This document shows, piece after piece, positions 23,917-31,683 of a stretch of DNA of 36,863 nucleotides. The stretch is from Hebobacterum sp964559435 (lineage in GTDB: Bacteria > Armatimonadota > Hebobacteria > Hebobacterales > Hebobacteraceae). Under the pieces are notes generated by a model. It was not told the origin of the DNA, made no database searches, and saw only the letters and a list, made by a program, of their open reading frames with translations. The stretch is from the NCBI GenBank assembly GCA_964559435.1, contig CAZLHI010000031.1, positions 1 to 36,863 of the forward strand. The letters are read 5' to 3'. Each line of letters begins with the position of its first letter. Position 1 is the stretch's first letter. The translations under genes were made by a program, and so were the position numbers.

Positions 23917-26073
23917 ATGGCCAAATCGCTCATCATAGTGGAGTCTCCTGCAAAGACGCGGACGATCGGCCGCTTCGTCGGAAGGCAGTACTCCCTGGCA
24001 GCCTCCATGGGACACGTCCGAGATCTGCCGAAGAGCACGCTCGGAGTGGACGTAGAGCACGACTTCAAGCCAAAGTACGTGAACCTGAGGGACCGCGCGC
24101 CGGTGCTCAGGAAGCTGAGACAGGCTGTCGCCAAGGCAAACGAGGTCTATCTGGCCACCGACCCAGACCGAGAGGGAGAGGCAATAGCCTGGCACCTGAC
24201 GCGGGCCCTCAAGATAAAGGACCCGAAACGAATCGAGTTCAACGAGATCACGCGAGGAGCGGTCACTCGCGCGCTGGCGAATCCTCGGAGCATCGACCCG
24301 GATCGGGTCGATGCGCAGCAGGCGCGCCGCATCTTGGACCGCCTGGTCGGCTACAGCCTGAGCCCGCTCTTGCAGCGGAAGATGCGCAAGTGGGGCCTCA
24401 GTGCAGGCAGGGTGCAGTCGGTGGCCGTGCGGCTCGTCTGCGAGCGCGAGCGCGAGATCGAGGCGTTCGTTCCCGAAGAGTACTGGGACATCACGGCATT
24501 GGTGACGCCGACCTCCGCCGAAGACGCCTTCCAGGTAAAGCTCGTCGAGAAGGACGGGGAGAAGATCGCGGTCCGCAACGCGGCCCAGGCTGACACCGCG
24601 GCCAGGGAGATATGGGATGCGCCTCTCCGAGTGACGCGCGTGAAGGAGTCGAAGCAGGCGCGCCGCCCTCCGCCGCCCTTCATCACGAGCACCCTACAAC
24701 AGGACGCCGCCAACCGCCTCGGGCTCTCCGCTCGGCAGACAATGCGGGTGGCGCAGCAGCTCTACGAAGGCGTGGAGCTGGGAGATGAAGGACCAGTGGG
24801 GCTGATCACATACATGCGCACCGACTCCACGCGGGTGGCCTCGGAGGCTCAGGCTGCAGCACGCAAAGTCATACGCGAGCGGTTCGGATCGGAGTATGCG
24901 CCCCCCCGTCCGCGGCGGTACGCGTCGCGGCGGGGAGCACAGGAGGCGCACGAGGCGATCCGCCCGACCTATCCTGACCGCTTCCCTGAGGACCTGAGGC
25001 AGTTCCTCGACGACAGACAGCGGCGGCTCTATGAGCTGATTTGGTCGCGATTCATGGCGAGCCAGATGGCCGACCTGCAGCTCCTCATCAAGGCGGTCGA
25101 CGTGTCGGCGGGGCCGTACGGCCTGCGCGGTCGGGGCGTTAAGGTGCTCTTTCCTGGCTTCACCCGCCTCTACTCAACGCGCGACGGTGAGGTCTCGATA
25201 CCCGACCTCACGGAGGGCATGTGGCTCGACCTCGTGAGCCTGACGACATTGCAGCGTTTCACCGAGCCGCCGCCGCGGTACACGGAGGCTGGCCTCGTTC
25301 GAGCGCTCGAAGCAAAGGGGATCGGGCGGCCCAGCACGTACGCGCCGATTATCGGCACGATCCAGGACCGCGGCTACGTGTATCTGGATGACAAGCGGTT
25401 CCGCCCCACGGACCTGGGATTCGCCGTCACCGATCAGCTTGTCTCGCACTTCCCGGACGTGATCAACGTTGAGTTCACCGCCGAGATGGAGTCTCAGTTG
25501 GACAAGATCGAGGAGGGCGAGGCCGACTGGGTCGAGACGCTGCGCAAGTTCTACGGCCCCTTCTCCGAGTCGGTCGAGCAGGCCGAGGAGAAAATGGACA
25601 AGGTCAGCGTTCAGCCCCGCGAGACCGACGAGGTGTGCGAGGAGTGCGGACGGGCCATGCTGCTCCGCGTAGGCAGGCACGGGCCCTTCCTCGCCTGCTC
25701 GGGCTACCCAGAGTGCAAACACACCCGGCCCGCCCCGGGCGCAAAGCAGGAGAAAAGAGGAAGCAAGCCTCCGCCCGAGCCGACCGACGAAGTCTGTGAG
25801 AAGTGCGGGAGTCCGATGGTGATTCGGACGGGCCGGCGCGGTCGCTTTCTGGCATGTTCGGCCTTCCCCAAGTGCAGGAGCACGCGTCCGCTCCCTGAAG
25901 ACGAAGCCGCGGCAGAGGAAGCTGCCGCCGGCGAGAAGTGCGAGCTCTGCGGCCGTTCGATGGCGGTTCGCCGGGGGCGCTACGGCCTCTTCCTCGGCTG
26001 TACCGGGTATCCCGAGTGCCGAGGTGTCCAGCGCCTGCCAAAGCAGGCGAAATCGTCAACACCGACCGGTTGA
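23917..26073 (+). CDS. topA: DNA topoisomerase I
   Basis: This 718-residue type IA topoisomerase relaxes negative supercoils. The Toprim domain is at the N-terminus (IVESPAKTRTIGRF, then ATDPDREGEAIAWHL). The active-site tyrosine is Y299 in GLITYMRTDSTRV. The C-terminus carries three four-cysteine zinc-finger repeats, each CxxC then about 16 residues later CxxxxxxC: CEECGRAML, CEKCGSPMV and CELCGRSMA. These repeats bind single-stranded DNA and contact RNA polymerase in other bacteria. The three-finger arrangement is normal. The gene follows dprA by 44 bases, with a weak ribosome site at the ATG. Confidence 0.95.
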   Translation: MAKSLIIVESPAKTRTIGRFVGRQYSLAASMGHVRDLPKSTLGVDVEHDFKPKYVNLRDRAPVLRKLRQAVAKANEVYLATDPDREGEAIAWHLTRALKIKDPKRIEFNEITRGAVTRALANPRSIDPDRVDAQQARRILDRLVGYSLSPLLQRKMRKWGLSAGRVQSVAVRLVCEREREIEAFVPEEYWDITALVTPTSAEDAFQVKLVEKDGEKIAVRNAAQADTAAREIWDAPLRVTRVKESKQARRPPPPFITSTLQQDAANRLGLSARQTMRVAQQLYEGVELGDEGPVGLITYMRTDSTRVASEAQAAARKVIRERFGSEYAPPRPRRYASRRGAQEAHEAIRPTYPDRFPEDLRQFLDDRQRRLYELIWSRFMASQMADLQLLIKAVDVSAGPYGLRGRGVKVLFPGFTRLYSTRDGEVSIPDLTEGMWLDLVSLTTLQRFTEPPPRYTEAGLVRALEAKGIGRPSTYAPIIGTIQDRGYVYLDDKRFRPTDLGFAVTDQLVSHFPDVINVEFTAEMESQLDKIEEGEADWVETLRKFYGPFSESVEQAEEKMDKVSVQPRETDEVCEECGRAMLLRVGRHGPFLACSGYPECKHTRPAPGAKQEKRGSKPPPEPTDEVCEKCGSPMVIRTGRRGRFLACSAFPKCRSTRPLPEDEAAAEEAAAGEKCELCGRSMAVRRGRYGLFLGCTGYPECRGVQRLPKQAKSSTPTG

Positions 26074-26190
26074 CGAGGGGCGCTCCGCGCCGACGCGCTC
26101 TGAAGAGGAATCCGTTCTCCCGTCCGGCCGCCGGCTCGGGGCCGTCCCCTTTGTCTCTTCGTCTCGGTCCACATACCTTCGGGAGCTCGC

Positions 26191-26220
26191 TTGACACCCC
26201 GGAATGGCCGGTGTTATCAT
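26191..26220 (+). promoter_or_regulatory. sigma-70 promoter of the asd-lysC-dapA operon, extended -10
   Basis: TTGACA (26191-26196), an 18-base spacer and TATCAT (26215-26220) with TGT before the -10. Transcription should start near 26227, about 20 bases before asd. GAGGAAAG in that leader is the probable ribosome site. Confidence 0.75.
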
Positions 26221-26247
26221 CGCCGATACTGAGGAAAGCCAAGGCAA

Positions 26248-27372
26248 ATGGCATCATCTCGACTACAATATCGGGTCGCAGTAGTGGGAGCCCGGGCCGT
26301 TGGCCGGGAGATGATTCGAGTTCTCCGCCAGCGCAGATTCCCGGCGGCCAGCCTGCGCGTCTTCGCCACGCGGGAGCGCGACATAAAGGTCGATGGCGAG
26401 ACCTACCACGTAGAAGTCATCCATGAAGAAGCGTTCGACGATATAGACGTTGCCTTCTTCGCGGGCGGCGACAAGCGCGAGGGCCACTTCGGACCGGTGG
26501 CCGCTGAGCGCGGGACGACCGTGATCGACAACGCCGACGCCTTCAGGCTAGATCCTGATGTCCCGCTAGTTGTTCCAGAGGTAAACCCCGACGCGGTACG
26601 AGATCACCGCAACCTGATTGCCAATCCGAATTGCTCGACGATCCAGTTCGTCGTCGCGCTCAAGCCCCTTCACGACGCGGCCCGCCTCAAGCGGGTCGTC
26701 GTCGCGACGTATCAGGCAGTTTCGGGCCGCAGCACCTCTCCGGAGGGCAGCGATCCTGTTGATGCGCTGCGGGAGGAGATGGTAGTCCTGTGCAAACGGA
26801 TCTGCGAGGCGGCCGACACCGGCCTGCCTGAGGAACGCCTCCACGTGATAATCCGGTCTGCCCAGGAGTGCTCGGGGGAACTGTGCGGCGATCCAACGCT
26901 CTTCCCCTATCCGATAGCCGGCAACGTAATACCGCAGATCTCCAGTTTCCGCGAGGACGGCTACTCGAAGGAGGAGATGAAGCTCGTCAGCGAGACTCGC
27001 AAGATCCTGGGTGAGCCGGACCTCAAGATTACATCTACAACGGTTCGGGTCCCGGTGTTCAATTGCCACGCCGAGGCCGTCAACCTGGAGTTCGAGAACC
27101 CACTGCGGCCGGAGCGCGCTCGGGAGATGCTGGAGGCCTCGCCCGGGATTACAGTAATCGATGATCCCAACAATGGCCGCTACCCGACGCCGCTAGAGTG
27201 CTCGGGCACCGATGACGTGTTCGTCGGGCGGATTCGCGGGGATGACACGGTGCCGTATGGGCTGAATCTGTGGATCGTGGCCGACAACCTGCGAAAGGGA
27301 GCGGCCCTCAACGCGATTCAGATCGCCGAGAAGATGATGGAGATGGGCCTGCTGACCCCGAAGTCCCAGTGA
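26248..27372 (+). CDS. asd: Aspartate-semialdehyde dehydrogenase, atypical cofactor loop
   Basis: Asd reduces aspartyl-phosphate to aspartate semialdehyde with NADPH, feeding lysine/DAP, threonine and methionine. Catalytic residues are present: C129 (NPNCST), Q156 (TYQAVSG) and H274. The 374-residue product has several departures. The Gly-rich dinucleotide loop reads VGARAVG, one residue shorter than the usual GATGAVG. The RSAGK segment that contacts the NADP phosphate is missing (FATRERDIKVDG). The residue before the catalytic His is Cys (NCHAEAV, usually GH.E.V). About 25-40 extra residues follow AVSG (about 161-210). It is first in the operon and followed by lysC after 13 bases. Family membership is firm; normal activity and NADP preference are less sure. 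Confidence 0.88.
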   Translation: MASSRLQYRVAVVGARAVGREMIRVLRQRRFPAASLRVFATRERDIKVDGETYHVEVIHEEAFDDIDVAFFAGGDKREGHFGPVAAERGTTVIDNADAFRLDPDVPLVVPEVNPDAVRDHRNLIANPNCSTIQFVVALKPLHDAARLKRVVVATYQAVSGRSTSPEGSDPVDALREEMVVLCKRICEAADTGLPEERLHVIIRSAQECSGELCGDPTLFPYPIAGNVIPQISSFREDGYSKEEMKLVSETRKILGEPDLKITSTTVRVPVFNCHAEAVNLEFENPLRPERAREMLEASPGITVIDDPNNGRYPTPLECSGTDDVFVGRIRGDDTVPYGLNLWIVADNLRKGAALNAIQIAEKMMEMGLLTPKSQ

Positions 27373-27385
27373 GGTTCTTGGCGCG

Positions 27386-28639
27386 ATGAAGGTAGTCGTT
27401 CAGAAATTCGGCGGCACATGTGTGGAGTCGGTGGCCAACCAACTCACTAGTGCTGAGCGCATCATGGAGGCCCGCGACCGCGGGCTTTACCCCGTCATCG
27501 TCGTGTCAGCGATGGGCCGCCAAGATCAGCCGTACTCCACGGCCAAGCTGGTGAGCACCGTTCGAGACATCCGAGCGGACATCGACCCGCGTGAGCTCGA
27601 CCTCTTGATGTCCTGCGGGGAGATCATCTCGACGGTGGCGATGGCTCATCTGCTCAAGACCAAGGGCTACGAAACGATCGCTCTGAGCGGCGGCCAGGCC
27701 GGCCTTATTACCGATGGGTTCTACGGACACGCTCGAATTGTTCGCATCCAGCCGACGCCTCTGCTGTCGGCCCTCCAGGAAGGGAGGATGGTGTTCGTCG
27801 CGGGCTTCCAGGGGAACACCGAGAGCCACCAGATCACTACTCTGGGCGCCGGAGGCAGCGACTACACCGCTGTCGCGCTGACCCACATAATCAAAGACAC
27901 GCCGCGGCTGCCGTTCGGCGACGACTTGGAGATGGAGCCCCTTCAGATCTTCAAGGAAGTCGACGGCATCATGACGGCCAATCCGAACAGCCTGGAAGGA
28001 GCAGAGAGCCCGCGCACACTGCCTCAGCTCACATATGACGAGTGTGTCTCGATGTCCCGGCTGGGAGCGGAGGTGCTCCAGCAGCAGGCGGCGGAGATGG
28101 CCCGCAAGCACTCGATCCCGCTTGCGGTGAGAAACTTCCTCGCTGCAGAGGGGCCGGGCACTGAGGTCGGATCTCCTACTGGCTGCAGCGGCGACGAGCG
28201 GGCCACCGCCATCGTCGACCAGCCGAAGCTTCTCGTGTTTGACATCGAATCCGACAACCCGCGGCTTCCGCTGCAGATAGGGGAGCGCCTGGAGCGAGCG
28301 CGCCTCACCTACTTCCAGGTATCCTCGAGGGAAGCCGGCGCGAGGTTTGCGGTGAGGCCGGTGAAGTACCGCGACGTAGAGATTACCATACGAGAGATAC
28401 TATTTGCCCATGGGACGCCGGAGGAGATAAACGCAGGCGACTTCGCACTGGTCTCCGTCGTCGGCGAAGCGCTGCGGCAGCGACTCGACTTCTGGCGGGA
28501 GCAAGCGGAGCGTGTGCTCGCCGACAGCAATGTGGCAATACACGGCAGCGCCGAAGGCGACATCAGCCTCTCTTTCCTGGTTCCTGACGAAGAGCGCAAG
28601 AAGGCAGTGAGCCGTCTGCACCAGGCGCTCGTGCTGTAG
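27386..28639 (+). CDS. lysC: Aspartate kinase (DapG-like), atypical substrate site
   Basis: Aspartate kinase makes aspartyl-phosphate, the first step of the lysine/threonine/methionine branch. The 417-residue product has a kinase domain (about 1-240) and two C-terminal ACT-type regulatory regions. KFGGT, VVSAMGRQDQPY and LLMSCGE resemble Bacillus DapG. In the normally invariant LGRGGSD motif the arginine that binds aspartate in characterised enzymes is Ala (A155 in TTLGAGGSD). The later DVDGV.T.DPR block reads EVDGIMTANPN, with extra residues just before it. The serine of KFGGTS is Cys. It could be a normal enzyme using other contacts, or a functionally altered one. The start has only a weak ribosome site. 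Confidence 0.85.
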   Translation: MKVVVQKFGGTCVESVANQLTSAERIMEARDRGLYPVIVVSAMGRQDQPYSTAKLVSTVRDIRADIDPRELDLLMSCGEIISTVAMAHLLKTKGYETIALSGGQAGLITDGFYGHARIVRIQPTPLLSALQEGRMVFVAGFQGNTESHQITTLGAGGSDYTAVALTHIIKDTPRLPFGDDLEMEPLQIFKEVDGIMTANPNSLEGAESPRTLPQLTYDECVSMSRLGAEVLQQQAAEMARKHSIPLAVRNFLAAEGPGTEVGSPTGCSGDERATAIVDQPKLLVFDIESDNPRLPLQIGERLERARLTYFQVSSREAGARFAVRPVKYRDVEITIREILFAHGTPEEINAGDFALVSVVGEALRQRLDFWREQAERVLADSNVAIHGSAEGDISLSFLVPDEERKKAVSRLHQALVL

Positions 28640-28665
28640 TTGCTTCGAACAAGGAGGTCGTGCGC

Positions 28666-29547
28666 GTGCCCTTGGAACTCAAAGGCGTCTTCGCCCCCAA
28701 CGTCACTCCGTTCTCCGCACAGTCGGTGGACGAGGCCGCCCTCCGCCGGGTGCTTGACTCACTGATTGAGGCTAACATTAGCGGCCTAGTCCCGTGCGGC
28801 ACGACGGGCGAGTCTGCAACCCTTAGCCACGAAGAGCACCGTCGAGTGGTCGAGGTAACGATAGCGCACGTCGCCGGCCGCGTCCCTGTCATCGGCGGGG
28901 CAGGCTCCAACAGCACGAACGAAGCCATTGAACTGGTGAAGCACGCTGAGGGGGCAGGGGCCGACGGAGTTCTCATCATCTGCCCGTACTACAACCGGCC
29001 CACCCAGGCCGGCCTCGTCCAGCACTTCACGAAGATCGCAGAGGCGACTGACCTGCCAATCGTCATGTACAACATCCCCAAGCGCACAGGCGTCAACATG
29101 CATGCCGACACGGCGGTCGAGCTGTCACGGATCCCTAATATAGTTGGTGCAAAGGAGGCGAGCGGCGATCTCCAGCAGGTAGGCGATATCATCCAGCGTT
29201 CGGACCCAGGCTTCGTCATTCTGAGCGGGGACGGCAATCTCACTTTCTCGATATGTTGTCTGGGGGGAACAGGGGGCATCCTTGCCGACGCTCACGTCCT
29301 CCCGGGCGAATGGCTCCGAATGGTGGACCTCATCGCCGAGGGGAAACTGGCCGAGGCCCGGCAGATTCACTATCGTCTTCTCCCCATCACGCAAGCGCTG
29401 TTTCTGGAGACGAACCCGGCCCCCGTGAAGGCCGCGCTGGAGCTGATGGGAATGTGCTCGAGCGAGGTGAGGCTTCCGCTTCTGCCCGCCACGGAGTCAT
29501 GCCGCGCGGTGCTTCGAGAGGAGCTGGCTAGGCTTGGGGTTCTCTGA
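28666..29547 (+). CDS. dapA: 4-hydroxy-tetrahydrodipicolinate synthase
   Basis: DapA condenses pyruvate with aspartate semialdehyde to enter the DAP/lysine branch. The GTG at 28666 is preferred to the in-frame GTG at 28660 because AAGGAGG (28651-28657) would be only two bases from the latter. The 293-residue TIM barrel carries CGTTGES (T46, T47), PYYNRP, Y135 and R140 (MYNIPKRTG), and the Schiff-base lysine K163 (GAKEASGD), all standard. It follows lysC and overlaps the next gene by 14 bases. dapB and later DAP genes are not in the window. Confidence 0.93.
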   Translation: MPLELKGVFAPNVTPFSAQSVDEAALRRVLDSLIEANISGLVPCGTTGESATLSHEEHRRVVEVTIAHVAGRVPVIGGAGSNSTNEAIELVKHAEGAGADGVLIICPYYNRPTQAGLVQHFTKIAEATDLPIVMYNIPKRTGVNMHADTAVELSRIPNIVGAKEASGDLQQVGDIIQRSDPGFVILSGDGNLTFSICCLGGTGGILADAHVLPGEWLRMVDLIAEGKLAEARQIHYRLLPITQALFLETNPAPVKAALELMGMCSSEVRLPLLPATESCRAVLREELARLGVL

Positions 29548-30142
29548 GACCAAGGAGGCGCTCGAGCAGATTCATGCGGGGGTGCGCTCCTGTCGCCTCT
29601 GCGACTTATCGCGGAGTCGCACCCGGCCGGTGCCCGGGGAGGGCGCGGCAGACGCAAACGTCATGTTCGTCGGCGAGGCGCCCGGCCTCGACGAAGACCG
29701 GCAGGGACGGCCGTTCGTCGGCGCCGCCGGCCGGGTCCTCACCGAGCAGCTCAGGAGAATAGGCATCGATCGTCGCCAAGTCTTCATCACGAACGTAGTG
29801 AAGTGTCGCCCCGAGAACAATCGCGATCCGCAGCCGCAGGAGATCGAGGCCTGCCGCGACCATCTCCTCTCTCAGATTGCAATCATCAACCCGAAGGTGA
29901 TCTGTGCCCTGGGCCGCTTTGCAGCTCGGGCTCTGATCGACAGCAGCATCTCGATCAGCCGCGAGCACGGCAAGGCCAGGCGTATCAGCGGCATCGTTTA
30001 CCTGCCCATCTACCATCCCGCCGCTGCGCTCCATCAGGCGCGGCTGACCGACGCCCTGGAGAGCGACTTCCACGAGCTGCGGGCGGTTCTCGACAGCGAG
30101 CTGCGAAGGCCTGCTGCCCCGCGAACTTCCGGCGATGGCTAA
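29534..30142 (+). CDS. Uracil-DNA glycosylase, family 4 (Fe-S)
   Basis: This 202-residue protein removes uracil from DNA. It has motif A GEAPG (48-52), the PFVGAAG stretch, and the motif C-like PIYHPAAAL. Four cysteines, C20-X2-C23 and C91-X15-C107, match the spacing of the 4Fe-4S cluster of family 4 enzymes. That family replaces or supplements Ung in thermophiles and many deep-branching bacteria. A TTG start lies inside the end of dapA, with GAGGAG about ten bases before. The 3' end overlaps the next gene by eight bases, so it appears to be translated as part of the lysine operon. Confidence 0.9.
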   Translation: MGFSETKEALEQIHAGVRSCRLCDLSRSRTRPVPGEGAADANVMFVGEAPGLDEDRQGRPFVGAAGRVLTEQLRRIGIDRRQVFITNVVKCRPENNRDPQPQEIEACRDHLLSQIAIINPKVICALGRFAARALIDSSISISREHGKARRISGIVYLPIYHPAAALHQARLTDALESDFHELRAVLDSELRRPAAPRTSGDG

Positions 30143-30923
30143 CAGGGCCGCTCTCAACCTGGCCACACTCGGAGCTGCGACCCTGGAGCAGAAGTTCTAT
30201 GCGGCGTCCGCAGCAGGCTTTGCGGCCGTGGGGCTGCGCGCGGGGGACCTCGACGAACCGGAGGAACGCGGGCGCGAGGAGCTTCGGCTGAGCGGCCTCG
30301 CGGTGGCCGAGCTGGAGGCGGCCGACGGTTGGATGGAGAGCTCCCGCACTGCTCGCAGTCTTGCAATCGTCCAGGCTGAACATATCTTCGCCACCGCTGC
30401 CGAAATCGGCGCGTCGTTGGTAGTCGCTTGGCCTTCCGACGAGCCGCTGGAAGCGCTGGTGGCGGCCAGCTATTTCGCCGACCTCTGCCGCGCAGCCGAG
30501 CCCTTCGATGTCCGCGTAGGTTTAGAGTTCCTCGGGAACTCGCCGACGGTGAAGGACCTGTCTACGGCCTGGCGCATAGTAGAGATGGCCGAAATGGGGA
30601 ACGGCGGCGTCGTGATCGACAGCTTTCACTTCCACCGCGGCGGATCGACCCCGGAGATGATCGAGCGTATACCCGCAGAGAAGATCCTCCTGCTGCAGGT
30701 GAGCGACACACCAGACCTGCCCCTTCGCGAACTCGAAGACAGACACCGACTCTACCCCGGGACGGGTGCCCTTGCGCTTGAGCAGCTGCTGGCCGCCGTA
30801 CGCACAAAGGGATACTCCGGCTACTACTCGCTCGAACTGCAGAACGAGGAATACTGGGAAGAAGACCCTGTGGTTGTGGCGACCGAGGGGCTCCGGTCGC
30901 TGCGGCGACTGGGTATTATGTGA
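30135..30923 (+). CDS. Sugar phosphate isomerase/epimerase-like TIM barrel protein
   Basis: This 262-residue protein resembles the xylose-isomerase-like TIM barrel (AP endonuclease 2) superfamily. Candidate metal-ligand stretches are GLEFLGN, VIDSFHFHRGG, LLQVSDTPD and the final YYSLELQNEEYW. This is the pattern of IolE/IolI-type and hydroxypyruvate-isomerase-like members. The specific reaction cannot be read from sequence. It overlaps the uracil-DNA glycosylase gene by eight bases and is followed after 14 bases by a translin-family gene. No inositol or sugar-uptake genes are nearby, so the catabolic role often assigned to this family is unsupported here. Confidence 0.75.
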   Translation: MANRAALNLATLGAATLEQKFYAASAAGFAAVGLRAGDLDEPEERGREELRLSGLAVAELEAADGWMESSRTARSLAIVQAEHIFATAAEIGASLVVAWPSDEPLEALVAASYFADLCRAAEPFDVRVGLEFLGNSPTVKDLSTAWRIVEMAEMGNGGVVIDSFHFHRGGSTPEMIERIPAEKILLLQVSDTPDLPLRELEDRHRLYPGTGALALEQLLAAVRTKGYSGYYSLELQNEEYWEEDPVVVATEGLRSLRRLGIM

Positions 30924-30937
30924 GGAGAACGGAGACA

Positions 30938-31633
30938 ATGGCGAAGGAAGTCCTTGCGGAGCTGAAGTCAGTCTGCAACAAGATCCGAAAGTGTTTCGAC
31001 GCGAAAGACTCCGCCAGGGAGGCGGCGCTTGTCCGCTCGCGGGAGGTGATTCGCAATAGCGCCAACGCGATTCGCGCCGTTCACCGCGGCGAGTACGAGG
31101 AGGCGAAGGCGCTGATGGACGAGAGCGGGCGGCTTCTGTCCGAAGTCGACGAGGCCTTGAAGGACCATCCCGACATCTACTACTCGGGCTTTGTACACGA
31201 CGCCCAGAAGGAGCACGCCGAAGCCCACCAGACCTATGCGCTCATTCGAGGAGAGAGCCTGCCGGATCCCGATGAGCTGCGCGTCGGCTATCCCGCATAC
31301 CTGAACGCGCTCGGAGAGGCCGTCGGCGAGCTGAGGCGATATGCCCTCGACCGCATTCGCCACAACGAACTCGGCTGGGGCGAAGGTGTGCTCGCCGCCA
31401 TGGACGAGATCTACTACGCTATGGTCTCCTTCGACTATCCGACCGCCATCTCGGGCGGCCTCAAGCGCACGGCCGACATCACTCGCTCACTCATCGAGCG
31501 CACCCGCGGCGACATAACCAACGCGACGCGCCAGCAGCGCCTCGAGGCAGCGCTCGCAGAGTTGGAGGGGAGGCTCAAGGTGCTGCCCCAACAGCGCGAA
31601 GAGATCAAGGGCACGGTTGTAGAGGACGACTGA
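30938..31633 (+). CDS. Translin family protein, TRAX-like
   Basis: The ATG at 30938 is preferred to the in-frame GTG at 30920, because GAGGAG (30923-30928) and GGAG lie between them. The all-helical product has 231 residues. The translin core includes DAQKEHAEAHQTY, ALGEAVGELRRYALD, MDEIYYAMVSFDYP and LKRTADITRSLIERTRGD. By eye, E92 and E95 align with the catalytic ExxE of the human TRAX subunit of the C3PO RNase, so nuclease activity is plausible. Translins are well known in eukaryotes and archaea and less often noted in bacteria. The gene is at the end of the lysine/uracil-repair run. An RNA-processing role is inference. Confidence 0.8.
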   Translation: MAKEVLAELKSVCNKIRKCFDAKDSAREAALVRSREVIRNSANAIRAVHRGEYEEAKALMDESGRLLSEVDEALKDHPDIYYSGFVHDAQKEHAEAHQTYALIRGESLPDPDELRVGYPAYLNALGEAVGELRRYALDRIRHNELGWGEGVLAAMDEIYYAMVSFDYPTAISGGLKRTADITRSLIERTRGDITNATRQQRLEAALAELEGRLKVLPQQREEIKGTVVEDD

Positions 31634-31643
31634 CGGGCGCTCG

Positions 31644-31673
31644 TTGCGGCCTCCAAACTCGCCGTGCTATAAT
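31644..31673 (+). promoter_or_regulatory. sigma-70 promoter of trpS, extended -10
   Basis: TTGCGG (31644-31649) and TATAAT (31668-31673) with an 18-base spacer and TGC before the -10. Transcription should start about 31678-31681, only 3-6 bases before the trpS ATG. Confidence 0.75.
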
Positions 31674-31683
31674 CGCCAGCACT

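Noticed and set aside
26079..26091. GGCGC-TCC-GCGCC stem just after topA
   Set aside because: Only five pairs, no U-tract and high background GC; not enough to call a terminator.
31634..31683. T-box or tryptophan-responsive leader before trpS
   Set aside because: The predicted transcript starts 3-6 bases before the ATG, leaving no room for a leader, and no specifier-like structure is seen upstream.
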